Assembly: GCA_025210775.1 (NCBI GenBank)
Contig: JAOARB010000011.1
Coordinates: 79,325 to 143,324 of the forward strand
Reading direction: 5' to 3'
Source: Prolixibacteraceae bacterium
GTDB lineage: Bacteria; Bacteroidota; Bacteroidia; Bacteroidales; Prolixibacteraceae
Length of the DNA: 64,000 bases
Shown piece after piece: positions 1-10,013 of the stretch. The notes beneath the pieces are model-generated. The model had not been told where the DNA came from and did not search any database. It worked only from the letters and a program-made list of their open reading frames with translations. The translations under genes and the position numbers were made by a program. Every line of letters starts with the position of its first letter. Position 1 is the first letter of the stretch.

Positions 1-1544
1 ATGACGATCCAGATGTAGTAAAGGGTAGAGCAGGTTCTCCTTATGCAGTGAAAGATTATTACAATGTCAATCCTGATATGGCAGTAGATCCTAGCAAACG
101 CTTGGAAGAGTTTGAAGCCTTGATTGCAAGAACTCATAAGCATGGAATGAAAGTGGTTATTGATATCATTCCTAACCACGTGGCTCGTAACTATCATAGT
201 GTGGTTTTCCCAGAAAGAGATTTTGGTGCAAAAGACGATACTACAGTGGTTTTTAATGTAGATAATAACTACTACTATATTCCTGGTTCATCATTCCAAG
301 TGCCAACAGCTAAAAATGACTATAAACCACTAGGTGGAGAGAAACACCCACTAGCAGATGGTAAATTTGAAGAGTCTCCAGCGAAATGGACTGGTAATGG
401 TTCTAGAAAAGCACAACCTGATTTCAACGATTGGTATGAAACAGTGAAAATTAACTATGGTATCTCTCCAGAAGGGAAAAAGATGTTCCCATCTCTACCA
501 GAAGGATCAGATACGTTGGATTACCGTCAACACTTTGCTTTCTGGAAAGATAAGAAAGTGCCAGACTCTTGGACTAAATTCAAAGACATTACAATGTATT
601 GGTTAGACAAGGGTGTAGACGGATTCAGATATGATATGGCAGAAATGGTTCCTGTTGAATTCTGGAGCTATTTGAACTCAAATATTAAGATGAAAAATCC
701 TAAAGCCTTTATTATGGCTGAGGTATATCAACCAAAACTATATAGAGATTACATCTTTAAAGGTAAAATGGATTATTTGTATGACAAAGTAGCAATGTAC
801 GATACATTGAAACATGTAATGCAAGGTCATGGTGATGCTAGAAATATTGCGGGGGTAATGGAAAGCACAATGGATATTGAGCACCATATGCTTCATTTCT
901 TAGAAAACCATGATGAGCAACGTATTGCTTCTCCTGAGTTTGCAGGAGATGCTCAAAAAGGAATACCAGCAATGATTGTGTCAACTACAATTGGTACTTC
1001 TCCTACCATGATTTATTATGCTCAGGAGGTTGGGGAACCGGGCAAAGAAAATGGAGGATTTGGAACACATTCAAGATCTTCGATCTTTGATTATGTTGGG
1101 GTGCCAAATCATCAAAGATGGATGAATGATGGTAAGTTTGATGGAGGAAAATTGTCTCAGAAAGAGAAAGGTTTAAGAGATTTCTATAAGCGCATTCTAA
1201 ACTTCTCTAAAAGAAGTGAAGCTCTTATGGGTAAATATCAAGATCTTTCGAAATTTAATGATGCAATGGGGAATCCTTACATGAACAAACTATTTATCCA
1301 TGCGAGATGGGCTAAAAACGAAAAGTTGGTTATCTTATCTAACTTCTCAGAAAAAGCCCTTGATAAAGTTAAAGTGCATATCCCTCTTTCTCTTGTTCAA
1401 GAGTGGGGTGGAAAAGATGCTCCTATGGTCTTTAAGGATGAATTAGGACATGATGTATCTTATACTCTACATGTTGATGAAAAGGACGCATTTATTATTG
1501 TTGATATACCAGCTTTAGATGGATATATTCTATCCGTAAAGTAG
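1..1544 (+). CDS. GH13 alpha-amylase family glycoside hydrolase (5' end outside window)
   Basis: The reading frame is open to the first base of the window (first full codon at base 3), so this is the C-terminal ~514 residues of a longer protein; the in-frame GTG at 48 is not a credible start. All four GH13 signatures are present: region I IIPNHV, region II GFRYDMA with the nucleophile Asp codon at 633-635, region III IMAEV with the acid/base Glu at 720-722, and region IV ENHDEQ with the Asp at 912-914. The C-terminal ~110 residues look like the usual all-beta domain C. It should cleave or rearrange alpha-glucosidic bonds. The subfamily and any signal peptide cannot be judged without the N-terminus. 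A strong terminator follows 27 bases after the stop, so it is the last gene of its transcript. Confidence 0.9.
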   Translation, partial: DDPDVVKGRAGSPYAVKDYYNVNPDMAVDPSKRLEEFEALIARTHKHGMKVVIDIIPNHVARNYHSVVFPERDFGAKDDTTVVFNVDNNYYYIPGSSFQVPTAKNDYKPLGGEKHPLADGKFEESPAKWTGNGSRKAQPDFNDWYETVKINYGISPEGKKMFPSLPEGSDTLDYRQHFAFWKDKKVPDSWTKFKDITMYWLDKGVDGFRYDMAEMVPVEFWSYLNSNIKMKNPKAFIMAEVYQPKLYRDYIFKGKMDYLYDKVAMYDTLKHVMQGHGDARNIAGVMESTMDIEHHMLHFLENHDEQRIASPEFAGDAQKGIPAMIVSTTIGTSPTMIYYAQEVGEPGKENGGFGTHSRSSIFDYVGVPNHQRWMNDGKFDGGKLSQKEKGLRDFYKRILNFSKRSEALMGKYQDLSKFNDAMGNPYMNKLFIHARWAKNEKLVILSNFSEKALDKVKVHIPLSLVQEWGGKDAPMVFKDELGHDVSYTLHVDEKDAFIIVDIPALDGYILSVK

Positions 1545-1570
1545 TTATTAGTTGTTTTAATAGTTTGGTT

Positions 1571-1608
1571 AACGCCCTTCTTGTATAAGAAGGGCGTTCC
1601 TTTTTTTA
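1571..1608 (+). terminator. Rho-independent terminator after GH13 gene
   Basis: A perfect 12-bp stem (1571-1582 with 1587-1598) closes a 4-base loop and is followed by a seven-T run. It lies directly downstream of the amylase-family stop codon. Confidence 0.9.
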
Positions 1609-1993
1609 TTGGTTCTGGTTTCTTCTATAATCAAATAGTTCCTTCTATATGGTGGGTATGATGAATAATCTTAATATGTATTCTTGTTGTTTATTAATGT
1701 AATGCCTGCAAGCACCTTGTCAGCGTGTTCTCTCGTTTATAATTTTGTATTGATTTATTGGATTCTCATTGATGCTTAGGTAAGCATATGAAACTACAAT
1801 CGTGTCACCTTTTGTCTATTCCAGATGGGAGAGAATATCCGTTTGCTATAATCATATCATTTCTCTGTGACTTGGTTGGTAGTATGAATACTTACAAATA
1901 AGATTTTTTACATATATTTCTATTAGAATAATCATAAAGGGCAGTGGTAGCATAGATACATGATCTATAGTTTTCATTACTCTTTTTTATATC

Positions 1994-2026
1994 AAAAACA
2001 AAGGCTGTCCTTAAAAAGAACAGCCT
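1994..2026 (-). terminator. Reverse-facing terminator-like hairpin with no obvious gene
   Basis: An 11-bp stem (2002-2012 with 2016-2026, one G-U pair) is followed, reading leftward, by a T-rich tail (complement of 1994-2001). No reverse-strand gene ends here, so it may be left over from a lost gene or end a small or antisense RNA. Confidence 0.45.
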
Positions 2027-2307
2027 CGATTTACTTGTGCGCTTATTTCATGTGAGCTACTAAAAATAGAAGATCTTCTTTAACAAAGAGAGAACGTATA
2101 TATTGTTAAAAGAAGCAACTGATTATTGTATTTTCACTAAGAACAAATGTACTACTTTGTGCTCTTTCCCTCTTATGTTTCTGTCTTTTTGTCTATCAGC
2201 CCACTTTTACTTTTGTTGAATGAAGTTATAATGGTGTTTTTTGTGGTGATTTAATGTGTTGATAATGTTGGTATTGTGTGTTTGTGTTTTTTGTTAGTTT
2301 TAGAGTT

Positions 2308-2340
2308 TTTGTTCTCTTGTCAGAAAGTGTTATAAATTTG
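2308..2340 (+). promoter_or_regulatory. Probable Bacteroidota-type promoter for the PL8 operon
   Basis: TTTG at 2308-2311 and TAAATTTG at 2333-2340 are separated by 21 bases, matching the -33/-7 pattern (TTTG, 19-21 bases, TAnnTTTG) known for Bacteroides-type sigma factors. It implies a leader of about 125 bases. Confidence 0.55.
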
Positions 2341-2471
2341 TTTAAAAACTCTATCGAAACGGATTCAACCTATCTAAATGGTAAAAAAGAATCTTAAAAG
2401 CGATAGCTTGATGTGCTTTTGTAATATTACAGTAGTGAATTCAGGAATAAAACAATAACCAATTAAATATT

Positions 2472-5400
2472 ATGAAAGCACAACAACATCTATTAAGAAA
2501 TGTGATAGTTGGTGCAGCTATAGGACTATTGTCTTATGCTGGCCCTACTATGGCTGCAAAGAAATTGGCAGTAAAGACTGATATAATTGCACAAAAGATT
2601 TCATTTGAAAATAAAAGTGATCTTCTTTCTTGGCAACCAACCAAAGGAACTGTTACATTAAGTGGTAATCATCAAAAGGATGGTCGTCGTTCAATGTTAT
2701 GGCAATGGAAACGCAAAGATGATTTGGTCGTTTCTAACCTTTCTGGATTACAAAGAGCCGTGTCTGAATATAAAGGAGGACAACCTGAAAAATTTGAACC
2801 TGCATTTTATAAAAAAGGAATGTATGGTGGAATTAAATTGTGGATATACCAGGATCAAGTACATAAAGGAGAGATCCTTTGTTCTTTAGGTGATGGTAAG
2901 AAAGGTGCAAAAAAGAACCCTAAATATCGTTTTAAACTAAACCTAGATTTTACAGGATGGAGAGCCGTATGGGTCCAGTTTGAAGAAGATGCTAAGGTTA
3001 GCGACTATAAAGGGGATGGTAAAGTGAACACTTTGGTTTTCTCTCCACAAAATGGTGAATCAAAAGGAAAACTGTATATCGATCATGTTCAATTGATGGA
3101 TTTTGTTTCTTATAAGCGACATTCTGATATGATCTTTCAAAACAAAAAGAAAGCTGTACGATCAGATACTTATGAGATCTATAGTGCATACCAAAAATAT
3201 CTAGCCTTGGATCAAGATAAAGGTGGTGCTATTGATGCTACTTCTTTTAAAAAGGTGGAGGATCGTTTGGAATATCTTATCCTTGGAGATCAGAAACAAG
3301 ATTGGAAACGTCGCTATGGAAAGATCAAAAAGAGTTTGGATTCTAAAGTGAATGCAGCAAATAAATTCTATGAAAAATTAAATATCCGTGAGTCTAAAGG
3401 ACATATCCAAGGAACCTCTCTTTTTACTTGTCGTGACGAACAAGGGGAGAAAAATGGATATAATTACCAACGAGTGATTGAATCGACTCTTTTCCCATTG
3501 GCTTTTGACTATCGTTATACCCAAAATAACGATTCTAAAGAGAAAGTATTAAAGATCTACCGTTATCTTGCTGATCAAGGGTGGGCTGCAGGAAGTGCAG
3601 CTGGTACTTTAGATCATGTGATCCGATTAAATGGATTTGCTGTCTCTGCGTTTTTGATGAGAAATGAATTGTCTGAAAAACAACGAGATGAGATTCAAGC
3701 TTGTTTGGCATGGCACACTCGTATTGGTAATATCTTAGATCTAGATCTATCTCAGGGAGAAAATACTGATCTTGTTCGTGGTGGAGCCCTACCTAAGTTG
3801 ATCTCTATTCTTTTAATGAAAGATGGTGCTCGTAAGCAACGATTAATGGAAGATTACATTAGTTATTTGGAACACGTGTCTTCTGTATCTCCTGGATATG
3901 CCGATACTTTTAAACCAGATCTTTCTGTTTATCATCATAGAGGAACCTATTTAAATTCTTACGGTATTCAGACATTGAATACAGTCTCTATGTTGGGTTG
4001 GTTGATGGACGATACTTCTTTTGCTTTAGCTGAAGATAGAAAAGAATTTATAAAAAAAGTTCTTTATCGCCAAAGCGATATTGCTTATGGAATATATCTA
4101 AATATGGGAGTATGTGGACGTTTCCCTTATAAAAATACTGCTTTGGATCGCTACCTTATCTCTGCTTATGCTTTTATGTCGATGCAAGATCAAAAAGTGA
4201 AAGATCCTAAACTTGCTGCCCGTTTTAATGAGATCTATTCTCTATCGAAACCAACAGAAGTGTTTGGTATGTTGTTTCCACAATTGACTTATTCTGGTAC
4301 TCTTGGTACTTTGTCTCTATTGTCGTTGGCACATCAGCAGATGGGAGATAAGTTTCTTGCTCGTGAAGGACAGAACATCTCTATGCCTTTCTCTAGTTTG
4401 TCTGTACAGCGTCGTAATAACTGGTTCTTTGCTGTCAAAGGATACAATGCTTATGTTTGGGATTATGAGACAGGACATAAAGGTGAAAATAATTTAGGTC
4501 GCTATTTAAGCTTTGGTTCTATCTTGGCACTAAAAGGAGATCCTCGCAATGCGATGAATAGAGCTGGTATTGATCAAAACAAAGGGTTTCACTGGGCTTA
4601 TCTTCCTGGTGCAACAACCAAAGCACTTCCTATAGAGAAAGTATATCATGTAAATAAGCCTACAAGTAAATATAAAGAAGGATACCACCGTAGTTTTGCA
4701 CAAACCACTTTTGCTTCTGGACTATCAGCACAAGGGAAGAATGGTATCTACGCAATGGAACTGCGTGATGATGTGGGACCAGATAAAGACAAGTCTCTTT
4801 TTGATGACTCTTTTAGAGCTCGTAAGTCTTACTTCTTTTTTGATGATCAAATTGTATGTTTGGGATCTAATATCACCAATAGCGATGCACGTTACTCTAC
4901 CATTACTACCCTTTTCCAGACGAACCTTCAAGGCAAAGAGTTAAGTGAAGCATTGCCATGGGTCAATGGAAAACAAGTCGCACAAAAGATGCCTTCTCAA
5001 AATAGTTTTCAAGGAGCGGTAATTTCTGATATTCAGGATATTCAATATGTGGTGGCAAAAGATTCAGATCCTGTTGTAGTGGACTATAGTGACCAAAAAT
5101 CACTACAGAATGTGAAAGGGAAATATAATCCTATCTCTACACCTCATGCTAAAGCATGGATTGATCATGGTAAAGCACCAAAGAATGGAAAGTATTGTTA
5201 TACCATGTTGATGAATCAAACAAAAAAAGAAGCTGCTACATACGCACAGAATGTCCCATATCAGATTATGGAACAAGATAAGGTGGCCCATATCGTGTAC
5301 CACAAGACCAAAGGTACTTATGCTTTTGCTATCTTTGATCAAAATAAATATACAGCGCATGGAAAGCTTATATCGGTAAACAGACCATTGATGGCTTATC

Positions 5401-5684
5401 TTCAAGAAACACCAAATCGTATGATGTTGACAGTGGCTAATCCAGATGCGAACTTAGCTAAATGGAATCACAACATGTCTTTTATGCCTAATTCGATTGT
5501 TCATGCTAATGCAACGGCACAAATAGTAGAGTTAAAATTAGAAGGCAAATGGAAACTAGAGGGGGTTTCTGATGAAGTAATCTCAATGATATTTGATAAT
5601 GAAGGTAATACAGTCATCAAATTGTTGACTAAGAATGCCAAGAGTATCGATATTCCTTTACATCGCTATAACATTAAGTGGTAA
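2472..5684 (+). CDS. Polysaccharide lyase family 8, chondroitinase ABC-like
   Basis: This is a secreted lyase of the PL8 chondroitin ABC lyase type, which splits uronic acid-containing glycosaminoglycans by beta-elimination. The 1070 residues start with a signal peptide (to about residue 28). A beta-sandwich 'Lyase_N' domain follows to about 215, then an alpha/alpha toroid carrying the catalytic features, and C-terminal beta-sandwich domains. By eye the likely active-site residues are His489 and Tyr497 in HHRGTYLNSYG, Arg550 in CGRFPY and Glu672 in ENNLGRY, corresponding to the His-Tyr-Arg-Glu set of known chondroitinase ABC enzymes. The length matches that family (about 1000). The gene starts a two-gene unit with the DUF1961 gene 6 bases downstream. 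Nearby GH88, sulfatase and GH84 genes support a glycosaminoglycan role. Whether it is exo- or endo-acting, and its preference for chondroitin, dermatan or hyaluronan, cannot be told. Confidence 0.87.
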   Translation: MKAQQHLLRNVIVGAAIGLLSYAGPTMAAKKLAVKTDIIAQKISFENKSDLLSWQPTKGTVTLSGNHQKDGRRSMLWQWKRKDDLVVSNLSGLQRAVSEYKGGQPEKFEPAFYKKGMYGGIKLWIYQDQVHKGEILCSLGDGKKGAKKNPKYRFKLNLDFTGWRAVWVQFEEDAKVSDYKGDGKVNTLVFSPQNGESKGKLYIDHVQLMDFVSYKRHSDMIFQNKKKAVRSDTYEIYSAYQKYLALDQDKGGAIDATSFKKVEDRLEYLILGDQKQDWKRRYGKIKKSLDSKVNAANKFYEKLNIRESKGHIQGTSLFTCRDEQGEKNGYNYQRVIESTLFPLAFDYRYTQNNDSKEKVLKIYRYLADQGWAAGSAAGTLDHVIRLNGFAVSAFLMRNELSEKQRDEIQACLAWHTRIGNILDLDLSQGENTDLVRGGALPKLISILLMKDGARKQRLMEDYISYLEHVSSVSPGYADTFKPDLSVYHHRGTYLNSYGIQTLNTVSMLGWLMDDTSFALAEDRKEFIKKVLYRQSDIAYGIYLNMGVCGRFPYKNTALDRYLISAYAFMSMQDQKVKDPKLAARFNEIYSLSKPTEVFGMLFPQLTYSGTLGTLSLLSLAHQQMGDKFLAREGQNISMPFSSLSVQRRNNWFFAVKGYNAYVWDYETGHKGENNLGRYLSFGSILALKGDPRNAMNRAGIDQNKGFHWAYLPGATTKALPIEKVYHVNKPTSKYKEGYHRSFAQTTFASGLSAQGKNGIYAMELRDDVGPDKDKSLFDDSFRARKSYFFFDDQIVCLGSNITNSDARYSTITTLFQTNLQGKELSEALPWVNGKQVAQKMPSQNSFQGAVISDIQDIQYVVAKDSDPVVVDYSDQKSLQNVKGKYNPISTPHAKAWIDHGKAPKNGKYCYTMLMNQTKKEAATYAQNVPYQIMEQDKVAHIVYHKTKGTYAFAIFDQNKYTAHGKLISVNRPLMAYLQETPNRMMLTVANPDANLAKWNHNMSFMPNSIVHANATAQIVELKLEGKWKLEGVSDEVISMIFDNEGNTVIKLLTKNAKSIDIPLHRYNIKW

Positions 5685-5690
5685 AAAAGC

Positions 5691-6527
5691 ATGAAGAGAC
5701 TTATTCTTATTATGACCTTTGTTTTGACTGCTCCCCTTTTGTGGGGGCAGCCTATGCCTAAGTTTCATAAGAAACTGGTATACCAATGTCGTTTCTCCAA
5801 TCCTGAAGATCTAGACCAGTGGGTTATGGAAGGACCAGGGGAGGCAATCGTACGAAAAGGTAAACTGGTGCTCCGTCCCAAGTACCAAAAAGTGGTGGAC
5901 GATTACTTTGCAGCCAAAGGTCAAGTATTTGACGGACGTGTAGTAGGGTATTATAAACCGTTAGAAGAGGCAATGAAAAAAGATGTTGGGGAAAAGATCT
6001 CTGACTACTATTATGATGGTGCCTTTAGAGGTGGACATATGGTCTTTTGGAATAAGTTTAAGACCCCCGATAATTATATCTTAGAATGTGATTTTCGTGC
6101 ACTTTCTCCTCATGCTCTGCATATGTTGATGTTTAGTTGTACGGGTATGGCAGATCAGTCTGTTTTTGATTCAAACTTAAAACCTCGTTGTGGGGTTGCT
6201 GCTCAATATACAAAGGGAGATTTAAAGAATTATCGTATCTCATTCTTTGCTCCTTTTAGAGGTACATCTCATATGCGCAAATGTCCCGGACGAGTGTTGA
6301 CTGTAAAAGGAACTGATTTGACGTTACATAAGCCTAAAAAGAAACACCATCTGAAGGTGGTCAAATATAAGAGTAAGATCTGGTGGTATATCGATCGCAA
6401 ACTATGCTTTAGTTATGACGATATAGCCGAAGAAGGTCCTCTGGGTGGAGGACAAACAGCTATTCGATTGATGGCTCCTGCCATTGGTGAATACGATAAT
6501 TACCGAATCTATGAGATACTAAAGTAA
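5691..6527 (+). CDS. Secreted DUF1961 (YesU-like) concanavalin-fold protein
   Basis: A 278-residue protein with a signal peptide (about 1-19, ending LLWGQ). The body is a single beta-jelly-roll resembling DUF1961, the family of Bacillus YesU, which often sits beside polysaccharide lyases. Visible family-like features are the early RFSNPEDLDQW segment, GHMVFWNKF near residue 115 and the closing GEYDNYRIYEI strand. It starts 6 bases after the lyase stop, so it is co-transcribed with PL8. A role in binding or trimming lyase products is inference; no catalytic residues are established for the family that I can point to. A second, shorter relative lies at 15538-16239. Confidence 0.75.
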   Translation: MKRLILIMTFVLTAPLLWGQPMPKFHKKLVYQCRFSNPEDLDQWVMEGPGEAIVRKGKLVLRPKYQKVVDDYFAAKGQVFDGRVVGYYKPLEEAMKKDVGEKISDYYYDGAFRGGHMVFWNKFKTPDNYILECDFRALSPHALHMLMFSCTGMADQSVFDSNLKPRCGVAAQYTKGDLKNYRISFFAPFRGTSHMRKCPGRVLTVKGTDLTLHKPKKKHHLKVVKYKSKIWWYIDRKLCFSYDDIAEEGPLGGGQTAIRLMAPAIGEYDNYRIYEILK

Positions 6528-7406
6528 CTTAAATAATTATTTATTTTACTTAATTTTATGTATATTGAGATTCATAAATAAAGATCATATTTATTTAATT
6601 CTGTATTATATTATACTCTGTTATTTTGTGATGCATATAATATTTTGCTGGTTTTTATAAGCTTGTCACATACTACAAAGTATTCTTTCTTTCCGACCGT
6701 TGTATTGAAAAATACAACGGTTGTTTAGGTTTTAGCCCTCCCTTCTTATACTCTCTACTATTTTCTTTATTACACTCCCAAGTCTTAATTTAGTGTTGCA
6801 TTTATGATTTGAAGGTAAAAAGCAACTGCAAAGATGCTAAAGTTCCCGAGATGTCATCAAGAATCATTTTGTTCTGATCCTTTGTTTAAATATTTTGATA
6901 ATGAAAGGAGACGTAATGTGTTTTGTGTTATCCATTCAGATAAGAGTATTTTCTTATCCCCTGTAATGTGTATTGTTCATTTTTATATATTGTGATAATA
7001 TTTTTATCATTTTTCTGTCTTTAATAAAGCTGTCTTTATTCTGTTATATGTCGTTTGTGAAATATTATCTTCCCTTTTTTGTTGTTTGTAAGTGTCTGTA
7101 GTTTAGTGTGTCTATATCGATATGTGCTAATGGTGTTTGTGTGTGTCTTTGTTTGGTTATGTAAAATAATGTCTTTAAATGTTAATATTTTGATTATGTT
7201 TATTAATATTGTAGTTGATTTATAATCACATGTGTGTGTTTATAAAAGGATGTGTTATTAATTGTACTAACCAATGCAATTGAAGATAGATTGAATTAAG
7301 GAGAGGAGTGTGGAGTAGGGAAAGAAGGTGAATGGAACGAGAAGCATTGTCTATGTTGAGTTGTAAATTACTTACGAATCAAACTATATATAAAATTAAT
7401 TAGGGA
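6528..7406. other. Non-coding stretch before the TonB receptor
   Basis: About 880 AT-rich bases without a convincing gene on either strand. The only clear structure is the terminator at 6696-6721. A T/G-rich tract (about 7020-7260) precedes the receptor gene and probably contains its promoter, but I could not choose a box. Confidence 0.45.
6696..6721 (+). terminator. Terminator hairpin after the DUF1961 gene
   Basis: A perfect 11-bp stem (6696-6706 with 6711-6721) with a GAAA loop lies 170 bases after the DUF1961 stop. The following T content is modest, so termination may be partial. Confidence 0.65.
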
Positions 7407-9740
7407 ATGATGTTAAAGAAGTTAATGGCATTATGCTTTTTACAACTGTTCTGTTGCTTTGCCTTAGAAGCACAAAATAAGCTTGATGGCTATGTTATGG
7501 ATCTAGATCGTGTTGCCATTTCAAATGCAACGATAGAATTAATGAAAGATAATTTAGTGATTGATATAACTCAATCTGATTCTTTGGGGTATTTCTTATT
7601 TAATGATGTTGCCAAAGCAGATTATACTTGTTTTGTACATCATATCAACTACAATCCACGATTTAGGGTCGCAAAGATGGAGAAGCGAGACGTTACTCAT
7701 ATTCATAAGATTGTTTTAATTGAGAGATCCTATCAAATAAAGGAGATTAATGTCTCCCAAAGTCGAAATAGTAAGAGTGAAGATTATGGTCGTTTTTGTT
7801 ATCATATCCCTAAAGAGATACGTAATATTTCGACAAATCTTTTTGAAATGTTACGATATGTGCCTAATGTTCAATCTAATATATATGAGCGTACTTTGGC
7901 TGTAGATGGTAGTAATAATGTTTATCTTGAGGTTGATGGAATTGCTAGAGATGGTAATTATTTGTCCTCTCTTTCTGCATCAGATGTCGTTAGAGTGGAG
8001 GTAATGGAGAATCCGACAGGACGTTACCAAAATAAAAATGTGGATGCAGTAATTAATATTGTTACCAAAGGAGGTTCAAGAGGTTATTCCTGTTATCTAG
8101 GAGGCAAATTATCGGACCATTATTCTAATAGGTCTTTTTATGGAGGGGCACAATACAGATGGTCCGCTTTAACCGTTCGCGCAAATATCAGGAATAATGT
8201 TTATGACGAAGCAGAACATAAAGACCAGAGAGTAATTAGTCGACATATAGGTAACCATATTTTTAAGGTAGAAAAAGAAAGTGATGAATACGCATATGAT
8301 GATCAACGACAGAGTTACTCTTTAGGAGTAGATTATAGATTCTCGGATCGATCTATATTGGTTTTTGATTTAAAGGGTGATAAAAATGACTTCTCAACAA
8401 ATAGACAATTATGTGGTCTCTATTCATATGATGGAAATATAGAGAACAAGAGTCGTATTGAAGCGAAGAATGATAGTGAATTTAAGAATAAAAGTTATTC
8501 ACTGAGTTATAACCGAATACGTGAAAATGGGTATCTTAATTTAAGTGCCGATTATAATAACTATTCTTCGAGTTATTTAAACGATTATAAGGAAACATTT
8601 CCCTCTTTCTTGTACTACTACTGGCATACTTTTGATAATGATAAGAGATTAGGTAATCTTTATTTTGATTATGGTAGCAAACTAAGTGATATTGGGCTTT
8701 GGGAGTTTGGTGGCAGTTTCCGATCTGAAAGAATAGATTTGTTTCGTCGTTATGATAAGAATGATGAGATAAAATCATCAAACATAGATACAGACTTATT
8801 TACGGCCTATTGGACTCTTTCTAAATTTCATTTTATCGGTTGTCAACATGAGATGGGATTAGAAGTAGATTACTCTAATGTTCGTGTGGAGAATACTCCT
8901 CGTAAGGGATCTTGGTTTTTGTTGCCACATCTAACTTCTGTGTTTGATTTTAATCCATACCATCGATTAACTTTTCATTATCGACTGTTTCGTAAGATGC
9001 CTCAAGTCACCATGCTTAATCCTTATCTTCGTCTTTATGATGGGGAGAAAGCAATATTTGGAAATCCTTTCTTAGATCCATATTATCTAAACTCTTTAGA
9101 TCTTCAATATCGCTTTAAAAAGAATAATTTCTATTTTAAATTAGAAGGGGGGTTAAAACAGAGCAATCATTTTCTCGCTTTAGAAAAAGAGACAATCATA
9201 AAAAATAGGACTATTCATTTTAAGTATAATGATGTGGGTAAATACCTAAATTACTATTCTGAATTCCAATTTGGTTTAAATATTGCTAAATGGTGGAGAT
9301 CTAATGGAACGATATCAATTGGAAAGACAGAATACAACGATAAGCGTATCGATCGTAGTTTAGTGTCTGTGGGATTTGATTACGAAAATATCTTTTCATT
9401 TAATAATGTAGGTGTACATTTGAATATTCATAAATATCCAGATTGTCTTGTTTCTACGATGGTGTCAAAAAACCCGATTAAGTGCTCTTGTTTTGTACAA
9501 TGGAAGATGAATTCTATGGTCTCTTTTAATGGTGGCATACGTTATCTTTTCCCTTGGAAGAAATCATATGTTGTTGAAAATGATGATTATGACGAACATT
9601 ACAATAAACGTATACAAGATCGATATCACTTGCTATATTTAGGAATGGATATCTCTTTAGGAAAAGGTAACACTCGAGTAAGCCGTAAGATTAGAACTTA
9701 TGGAAATTATGAAGATGCACAGATAAAAGATAAGCATTAA
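7407..9740 (+). CDS. TonB-dependent outer-membrane receptor (OMP_b-brl_3 type)
   Basis: This 777-residue protein has a signal peptide (to about residue 23, ending LEAQN). A carboxypeptidase-regulatory-like beta-sandwich follows (about 24-105), then a plug domain (about 110-225, with LEVDGI and RVEVMENPTGRYQ strands ending INIVTKGG), and a beta-barrel rich in aromatic residues to the C-terminus. This is the layout of the 'outer membrane beta-barrel family' TonB receptors rather than SusC/RagA. There is no SusD gene beside it. Its place between the PL8 unit and the GH88/sulfatase unit suggests import of glycosaminoglycan oligosaccharides, but that is inference from location. It could equally import another ligand. 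Confidence 0.85.
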   Translation: MMLKKLMALCFLQLFCCFALEAQNKLDGYVMDLDRVAISNATIELMKDNLVIDITQSDSLGYFLFNDVAKADYTCFVHHINYNPRFRVAKMEKRDVTHIHKIVLIERSYQIKEINVSQSRNSKSEDYGRFCYHIPKEIRNISTNLFEMLRYVPNVQSNIYERTLAVDGSNNVYLEVDGIARDGNYLSSLSASDVVRVEVMENPTGRYQNKNVDAVINIVTKGGSRGYSCYLGGKLSDHYSNRSFYGGAQYRWSALTVRANIRNNVYDEAEHKDQRVISRHIGNHIFKVEKESDEYAYDDQRQSYSLGVDYRFSDRSILVFDLKGDKNDFSTNRQLCGLYSYDGNIENKSRIEAKNDSEFKNKSYSLSYNRIRENGYLNLSADYNNYSSSYLNDYKETFPSFLYYYWHTFDNDKRLGNLYFDYGSKLSDIGLWEFGGSFRSERIDLFRRYDKNDEIKSSNIDTDLFTAYWTLSKFHFIGCQHEMGLEVDYSNVRVENTPRKGSWFLLPHLTSVFDFNPYHRLTFHYRLFRKMPQVTMLNPYLRLYDGEKAIFGNPFLDPYYLNSLDLQYRFKKNNFYFKLEGGLKQSNHFLALEKETIIKNRTIHFKYNDVGKYLNYYSEFQFGLNIAKWWRSNGTISIGKTEYNDKRIDRSLVSVGFDYENIFSFNNVGVHLNIHKYPDCLVSTMVSKNPIKCSCFVQWKMNSMVSFNGGIRYLFPWKKSYVVENDDYDEHYNKRIQDRYHLLYLGMDISLGKGNTRVSRKIRTYGNYEDAQIKDKH

Positions 9741-10013
9741 GTGTAAGATATCTTTGTTGGTTATTCAAGGTTAACCTTTTAATTGTGAGTCTAAAACATG
9801 TTGTTGTTCCAGCCCTATAGATAATGAGTGAATCTTGTTAAATAAAGAAAAAATAGAGCTGTGTATGAAAAAAAAGAGATCTCTGTAGCCTGTTGTTTGT
9901 AATATATCTATTACAGAAAAAGACTTATATTATTGAAGTTCTATTTATCCTTTTTAGTGTTTGTCTAAAAAGATTATGGTTTAATTAAGTTGGTTGTTGT
10001 TAAAAAGTAGATC

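Larger units (their letters stand above)
1609..2471. other. Non-coding stretch upstream of the PL8 gene
   Basis: I see no gene here. The stretch holds a reverse-facing terminator-like hairpin (1994-2026), a long AT-rich leader and a probable promoter at 2308-2340. Confidence 0.5.

Noticed and set aside
5103..5405. A 100-codon reverse ORF inside the PL8 gene
   Set aside because: It is a shadow of the lyase coding frame and has no recognisable domain.
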